NCBI GenBank assembly: GCA_026785865.1
Contig: JAJAZG010000195.1
Span: 1-5,841 of the forward strand
Source of the DNA: Pseudanabaena sp. CAN_BIN31
GTDB taxonomy: Bacteria; Cyanobacteriota; Cyanobacteriia; Pseudanabaenales; Pseudanabaenaceae
Length of the DNA stretch: 5,841 nt
Direction: 5' to 3'
Positions 5,765 through 5,841 of the stretch are shown one piece after another. The translations under genes were made by a program, and so were the position numbers. The notes beneath the pieces are model-generated. The model saw only the letters and a list, made by a program, of their open reading frames with translations, had not been told where the DNA came from and made no database searches. Numbering within the stretch: the first letter of the stretch is position 1; every line of letters begins with the position of its first letter.

Positions 5765-5841
5765 ATGTCTGCATCTACATCTATCCAAATCGCACCTAAA
5801 ACCGTCAAAACCCTCTGTCCTTATTGTGGTGTAGGCTGCGG
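5765..5841 (+). CDS. narB: Ferredoxin-nitrate reductase, N-terminal fragment (3' end outside window)
   Basis: The first 25 codons of a gene that continues past the window. The N-terminal sequence ends in LCPYCGVGC, with Cys18, Cys21 and Cys25 in a C-x2-C-x3-C arrangement. This is the start of the [4Fe-4S] binding motif of the molybdopterin oxidoreductases (Nas/NarB, formate dehydrogenase); the fourth cysteine would be further downstream. NarB reduces nitrate to nitrite with electrons from ferredoxin in the cytoplasm, and narB at the 3' end of the nirA-nrt cluster is the standard cyanobacterial arrangement. The motif alone could also belong to formate dehydrogenase, so the name rests on motif plus context. 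The start follows the nrtC stop codon by 14 bp, which suggests co-transcription; no ribosome-binding site is visible. Confidence 0.88.
   Translation, partial: MSASTSIQIAPKTVKTLCPYCGVGC

Noticed and set aside
1..5841. A novel defence, mobile or biosynthetic system
   Set aside because: Every gene fits the known nitrate-assimilation cluster; there are no unassigned genes, CRISPR repeats, tRNAs or transposase genes.

Overview
The window is a single-strand (+) nitrate-assimilation gene cluster from a cyanobacterium. It runs from the 3' end of nirA (ferredoxin-nitrite reductase) through a complete ABC-type nitrate/nitrite transporter to the first 25 codons of narB (ferredoxin-nitrate reductase). 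Cyanobacterial origin is supported by three things: the nirA-nrt-narB arrangement, the NrtC fusion protein (ATPase plus an NrtA-like domain), and seven copies of the HIP1 octamer GCGATCGC in 5.8 kb. The palindromic GGGGCTTAAGCCCC repeat makes me think of a Pseudanabaena-like filamentous lineage, but that is a recollection and not a demonstrated placement.

Layout: nirA 3' end (1-305); 40-bp gap; nrtA (346-1683), a Tat-type lipoprotein that binds nitrate in the periplasm; a 116-bp gap with a 62-bp near-perfect inverted repeat built from two identical 22-bp palindromes; nrtB (1800-2729), the membrane permease; a 90-bp gap with a 28-bp perfect palindrome and an isolated TATAAT; nrtD (2820-3656), the simple ATPase; a 75-bp gap with a 12-bp-stem hairpin; nrtC (3732-5750), the ATPase fused to an NrtA-like sensor domain; a 14-bp gap; narB 5' end (5765-5841). 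No gene-free stretch exceeds 116 bp.

How the genes work together: NrtA captures nitrate or nitrite outside the inner membrane, an NrtB dimer carries it across, and an NrtC/NrtD ATPase pair powers transport. The C-terminal domain of NrtC is known in Synechococcus to mediate ammonium-triggered inhibition. NarB then reduces nitrate to nitrite, and NirA reduces nitrite to ammonium, both using ferredoxin.

This is a known pathway, and I see no undescribed system. The points worth a second look are the swapped gene order (nrtD before nrtC, against the usual nrtABCD), a different palindrome in every internal gap of the transporter genes and none in the two flanking gaps, and an NrtB that appears to carry two extra loop segments.
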